Origin: Campylobacter fetus subsp. fetus | GTDB lineage: Bacteria > Campylobacterota > Campylobacteria > Campylobacterales > Campylobacteraceae | DNA length: 64,000 nt | Reading direction: 5' to 3' | Assembly: GCF_900475935.1 (NCBI RefSeq) | Contig: NZ_LS483431.1 | Location: 1,054,001 to 1,118,000, forward strand | Shown here: in pieces, positions 61,084 to 64,000 of the stretch | Numbering within the stretch: position 1 is the first letter of the stretch | How the letters are laid out: each line of letters starts with the position of its first letter | Notes under the pieces: model-generated | Told to the model about the DNA's origin: nothing | The model's database searches: none | What the model saw: only the letters and a program-made list of their open reading frames with translations | Position numbers and translations under genes: made by a program

Positions 61084-61713
61084 ATGTTTAATAAAGTCAT
61101 TTTAGTCGGTAATTTAACAAGAGATATTGAACTAAGATATGCTCAAAGCGGATCTGCTATTGGTAGCACAGGTATAGCCGTGACCCGTAAATTTAGTGGT
61201 GCAAACGGTGAAAAACGTGAAGAGACATGCTTTATTGACATTACATTTTTTGGTAGACAAGCTGAAATAGCAAATCAATACTTAAACAAAGGAAGTAAAA
61301 TACTTGTTGAAGGAAGATTAAAATTTGATCAGTGGCAAGACCAAAATGGAAACAACCGCTCAAAACATAGCATAACCGTAGAAAGTATGGAGATGTTAGG
61401 AAGTCAGACACAAGGCGGATTTAAAGATTCTCATCAAGACCAAACAAATAGCCAATACTCTAATACAAGCTATTCAAGTAACTACCAAAATCCTACTGGA
61501 TACCAAAATGATAGCAATATGAATAGCGGTTATAGAGAGCAAGAGTCGTTTGCTCAAAAAACACCAAAAAGAGCTACGAACGAGCAGCCTTATGAGGAGA
61601 AAATCCCAGAGATTGATATCGACAGCGATTTACCTACCCAAAGCCAAAATCGCCAAAATAAACCAAAACAAAATATCGATGTCAATATAGACGATGAAGA
61701 AATTCCATTTTAA
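61084..61713 (+). CDS. ssb: Single-stranded DNA-binding protein
   Basis: A 209-residue SSB: OB-fold (1 to about 110, MFNKVILVGNLTRDIELRYA, GKEKREETCF-type strands, FLVEGRLKFDQWQD), Gln/Asn/Ser-rich linker (about 115-190) and the acidic tip DDEEIPF that recruits repair and replication proteins. Between rpsF and rpsR, sharing their promoter. Confidence 0.96.
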   Translation: MFNKVILVGNLTRDIELRYAQSGSAIGSTGIAVTRKFSGANGEKREETCFIDITFFGRQAEIANQYLNKGSKILVEGRLKFDQWQDQNGNNRSKHSITVESMEMLGSQTQGGFKDSHQDQTNSQYSNTSYSSNYQNPTGYQNDSNMNSGYREQESFAQKTPKRATNEQPYEEKIPEIDIDSDLPTQSQNRQNKPKQNIDVNIDDEEIPF

Positions 61714-61725
61714 AAGGACAATACA

Positions 61726-61986
61726 ATGGCAGAAAAAAGAAAATATAGTAAAAAATACTGCAAATACACAGAAGCTAAGGTTGAATTTATAGATTACAAA
61801 GATACAACTCTTTTAAAATACTGCTTATCAGAGAGATTTAAAATTATGCCTAGACGTTTAACTGGTACAAGCAAAAAATATCAAGAAATGGTAGAAAAAG
61901 CTATAAAAAGAGCAAGACACGTTGCTTTAATACCTTATATAGTGGATCGTGACAACGTAGTTACAAACCCTTTTGAAGGCATGTAA
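61726..61986 (+). CDS. rpsR: 30S ribosomal protein S18
   Basis: An 86-residue S18: [49 protein letters not shown]. Partner of S6. Length and motifs as usual. It is the last gene of the operon; a hairpin shared with dnaJ follows. Confidence 0.97.
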   Translation: MAEKRKYSKKYCKYTEAKVEFIDYKDTTLLKYCLSERFKIMPRRLTGTSKKYQEMVEKAIKRARHVALIPYIVDRDNVVTNPFEGM

Positions 61987-61994
61987 AACATAAA

Positions 61995-62019
61995 AGTTTT
62001 GGTCTTTATGACCAAAACT
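61995..62019 (-). terminator. Terminator between rpsR and dnaJ
   Basis: AGTTTTGGTC-TTTAT-GACCAAAACT, perfect 10-bp stem. On the minus strand a T-rich tail (TTTATGTTTT) follows, so it ends dnaJ; on the plus strand no T-run follows. The dnaJ stop (62018-62020) is in its arm. Confidence 0.8.
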
Positions 62020-63106
62020 ACTTAAACCAACTTTTTATCTTATCAAAAATACCCTCATCGCCTGAACTTTCACCACTTTTTATACCAAAACTATTTTGAA
62101 GTTTTTCTAATAACTCTTTTTGTTCATCAGTTATTTTTTTTGGAGTATTTATAGCTATCTGCGCTATGAGTCTGCCCTTTAATTTTGTATGAGTATTTTG
62201 TATTCCTTCATTTTCAAGCACAAATTGTTGTTTATCTTTAGCCCCAACTGGAAGTTTGAGCTCGCTTTCTCCTCTTAAGGTTGGTATTTTTATAGTTTCA
62301 CCAAGCATGGCTTGAGTAAAAAATACCGGAATTTCTATATAAACATCATCTCCATTTCTAACAAAATGCTCATCATCTCTTACGTTTATTCTTACGTAAA
62401 GATCTCCGCCGCCATTAGAAGATTTATTGCCTTTGCCTTGAATGCGTATTCGATTTCCATTATCAACGCCTTCTGGAATATTTATTTTGATATTATCGCT
62501 AGTTTCATTGTATCCATTTCCAGAGCAGTCTAAACATTTATCTTTTATAATCTCTCCGGTTCCACCGCAATAAGGACAAGTCTGAACAAAATTCATAAAT
62601 CCTTGCCTATGACTTATCTTTCCACGTCCACCGCAATGTGAGCAAGTTGATTTTTTGCCATCTTTAGCTCCAGTAGCACTGCAAGTTTCGCAAGGCACTT
62701 TATAGTTGTATTTTATCTCTTTTTCACAGCCAAAAACAGCTTCATTAAAATTTAAAGTAATATTTACTTCTATATCTAATGGGTATTTGTAGCTATTTCT
62801 AGAACTTCTTGTTCCACCAAAATCACCGCCGAAAAATGAACTAAAAATATCTCCCAGATCAAATCCATCATCAAATCCGCTGCCGCTTAAACCATCTTTT
62901 CCATATCTATCATAAATACTACGTTTATTTTCATCGCTTAAAATTTCATAAGCTTCATTTATACGTTTAAACTTTTCTTCGGCTTCTTTATCGCCTTGAT
63001 TTCTATCTGGATGATATTTTAGCGCAAGTTTTCTATATGCTTTTTTTATAGTTTCACCATCAGCATCTCTTGAAACTTCTAAAATTTCATAGTAATCAAA
63101 CTCCAA
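62018..63106 (-). CDS. dnaJ: Chaperone DnaJ
   Basis: A 362-residue Hsp40 class A: J domain (1 to about 70, HPD at 33-35 in [10 protein letters not shown]), Gly/Phe-rich linker (about 75-105), four CxxCxGxG zinc motifs ([36 protein letters not shown]), C-terminal peptide-binding domain. Partner of DnaK. The start is TTG at 63106 with AAAGGAAACGG. From memory dnaJ lies next to racR in C. jejuni too (Cj1260c-Cj1261). Confidence 0.95.
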   Translation of the reverse strand: MEFDYYEILEVSRDADGETIKKAYRKLALKYHPDRNQGDKEAEEKFKRINEAYEILSDENKRSIYDRYGKDGLSGSGFDDGFDLGDIFSSFFGGDFGGTRSSRNSYKYPLDIEVNITLNFNEAVFGCEKEIKYNYKVPCETCSATGAKDGKKSTCSHCGGRGKISHRQGFMNFVQTCPYCGGTGEIIKDKCLDCSGNGYNETSDNIKINIPEGVDNGNRIRIQGKGNKSSNGGGDLYVRINVRDDEHFVRNGDDVYIEIPVFFTQAMLGETIKIPTLRGESELKLPVGAKDKQQFVLENEGIQNTHTKLKGRLIAQIAINTPKKITDEQKELLEKLQNSFGIKSGESSGDEGIFDKIKSWFK

Positions 63107-63268
63107 ACCGTTTCCTTTTAATTAAAATTTTAACCAAGTATTCTATCTAAAAAATAATAAATTTATCCCTAAATTTAAAAATATTTATATATAACAAATC
63201 TGCCTATAAAACTAACTTATTTTTAGTTCATTTACTAAATTTAGGTTAAGTTTTTACTATTTTTTTGA

Positions 63269-63294
63269 TATAATAAAGCATAAAATTACAGGAG
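63269..63294 (+). promoter_or_regulatory. Promoter -10 and ribosome-binding site of racR
   Basis: TTTTTTTGATATAAT with TATAAT at 63269-63274, and AGGAG at 63290-63294, 6 nt from the ATG. T-runs upstream (TTTTTACTATTTTTTT) are typical. The 190-nt intergenic region holds nothing else that I can identify. Confidence 0.65.
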
Positions 63295-63300
63295 TAAAAA

Positions 63301-63972
63301 ATGATAAATGTCCTAATGATAGAAGATGATCCAGAGTTTGCTCAAATACTATCTGAATATCTTTTGAAATTTAATATCAAAGTTACTAATTACGAAGATC
63401 CATATTTAGGACTTAGCGCGGGTATTAAAAACTATGACCTGCTTATTTTGGATCTAACTTTACCGGGAATGGATGGCTTAGAAGTCTGTAAAGAGATAAG
63501 AGAAAAATATGACATCCCAATAATAATAAGCTCGGCAAGAAGCGATGTAAATGACCGAGTTGTAGGACTACAAATAGGAGCCGATGACTACTTGCCAAAA
63601 CCCTATGATCCAAAAGAGATGCACGCTAGAATCATAAGTCTAATAAGAAGATATAAAAAAACAAATGAGATACAAGAAGAGACTGCAGATACGGCATTTA
63701 AAGTAGATGATAAACGTCATGAAATTTCATATGGCGGTAATGTTTTAACACTAACCCCTGCCGAATACGAAATCTTAGAATATCTCATAAAACAACATAG
63801 TTTTTCAGTATCTCGCGAACAGCTAGTATATCACTGCAAAAGCTTGAAAGACAAAGATTCAAAAAGTCTTGATGTAATTATAGGAAGATTAAGATCAAAA
63901 ATAGGCGATAGTTCAAAATCTCCTAAGCATATATTCTCAGTGCGCGGAATCGGTTATAAATTAATAGGATGA
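63301..63972 (+). CDS. racR: OmpR-family response regulator RacR
   Basis: A 223-residue response regulator. Receiver domain: EDDPEF (10-15), phosphoacceptor Asp in LLILDLTLPGMDG (about 52), Thr/Ser in IIISSAR and Lys in YLPKPYDP. C-terminal winged helix ends in VRGIGYKLIG. In C. jejuni the RacRS system acts on low-oxygen and temperature-dependent growth and metabolic genes. The stop overlaps racS by 4 nt. Confidence 0.9.
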   Translation: MINVLMIEDDPEFAQILSEYLLKFNIKVTNYEDPYLGLSAGIKNYDLLILDLTLPGMDGLEVCKEIREKYDIPIIISSARSDVNDRVVGLQIGADDYLPKPYDPKEMHARIISLIRRYKKTNEIQEETADTAFKVDDKRHEISYGGNVLTLTPAEYEILEYLIKQHSFSVSREQLVYHCKSLKDKDSKSLDVIIGRLRSKIGDSSKSPKHIFSVRGIGYKLIG

Positions 63973-64000
63973 AATACTCTTTAACCACAAAAATTACAGT
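63969..64000 (+). CDS. racS: RacS sensor kinase, first codons (partial at window edge)
   Basis: ATG at 63969 overlaps the racR stop (ATGA) and opens MKYSLTTKIT, running off the window. A histidine kinase is expected here from the racR neighbourhood; only about ten codons are visible, so the identity rests on position. Confidence 0.6.
   Translation, partial: MKYSLTTKIT

Overview
The window is 64 kb of an AT-rich, gene-dense chromosome of a Campylobacter, most likely from the C. fetus/hyointestinalis side of the genus rather than C. jejuni. The evidence is HobA, HrcA/CIRCE, FliW, an epsilonproteobacterial FolP and HolB, TatB/TatC, RacR, a short poly-G tract of contingency-locus type, and gene neighbourhoods that match, from memory, several separate C. 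jejuni NCTC 11168 segments. The species cannot be fixed from sequence alone. I see no rRNA, tRNA, CRISPR array or insertion sequence.

Region by region. 1-5.6 kb: a non-phosphorylating L-fucose (or D-arabinose) catabolic operon made of a DapA-type aldolase, UxaA-type dehydratase, SDR dehydrogenase, FucP permease and one polypeptide joining a lactonase-type amidohydrolase to a mutarotase. 5.7-8.2 kb: fliW followed by three pseudopilin genes of the transformation/type II family, the first broken by an in-frame TGA. 8.2-12.3 kb: hpf, pepD, a small lipoprotein, cmoB, a Cj0977-like hotdog protein and a metallo-hydrolase. 12.3-18.5 kb: a tightly overlapping operon nadE, a DegT-fold gene without the catalytic lysine, lpxK, argB, a cutA-thrC fusion, and kdsB. 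18.5-23.8 kb: a YgbA-family protein, two tandem membrane GGDEF proteins, dsbD and ppk2.

23.9-27.2 kb is the hrcA-grpE-dnaK heat-shock operon with a consensus promoter and a CIRCE operator at hrcA. 27.2-27.9 kb is a small, very AT-rich island with a probably leaderless HTH gene and a small basic protein. 27.8-33.6 kb carries a DHH phosphoesterase, flhA, an Rrf2 regulator, rpsO, and pabB/pabC-type genes. 33.7-39.6 kb is an accessory locus: a periplasmic binding protein, ABC permeases and ATPase, an alkaline-phosphatase-fold hydrolase, a HAD phosphatase, and the decayed remains of a secreted phytase-like esterase. It looks like an uptake-and-dephosphorylation system for an organophosphorus compound that has begun to decay.

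39.7-53.4 kb is mainly housekeeping: cmoA-ribF-tlyA-ligA-folP-holB-hobA-lysC-rppH on the minus strand, then hemW and tatB-tatC-queA on the plus strand. These are followed by a degenerate sensor/receiver protein whose last codons hold a G8 tract. 53.4-64 kb has ruvX, dprA, a polysaccharide-deacetylase-like protein, ilvC, an HDOD protein, rnr, holA, rpsF-ssb-rpsR, dnaJ, racR and the first codons of racS.

The points most worth checking are the organophosphorus locus and its decaying esterase, the two gene fusions (CutA-ThrC and amidohydrolase-mutarotase), the lysine-less DegT protein, the G8 tract in the pseudo-receiver gene, and the terminator hairpin lying inside the 5' coding end of the deacetylase gene.
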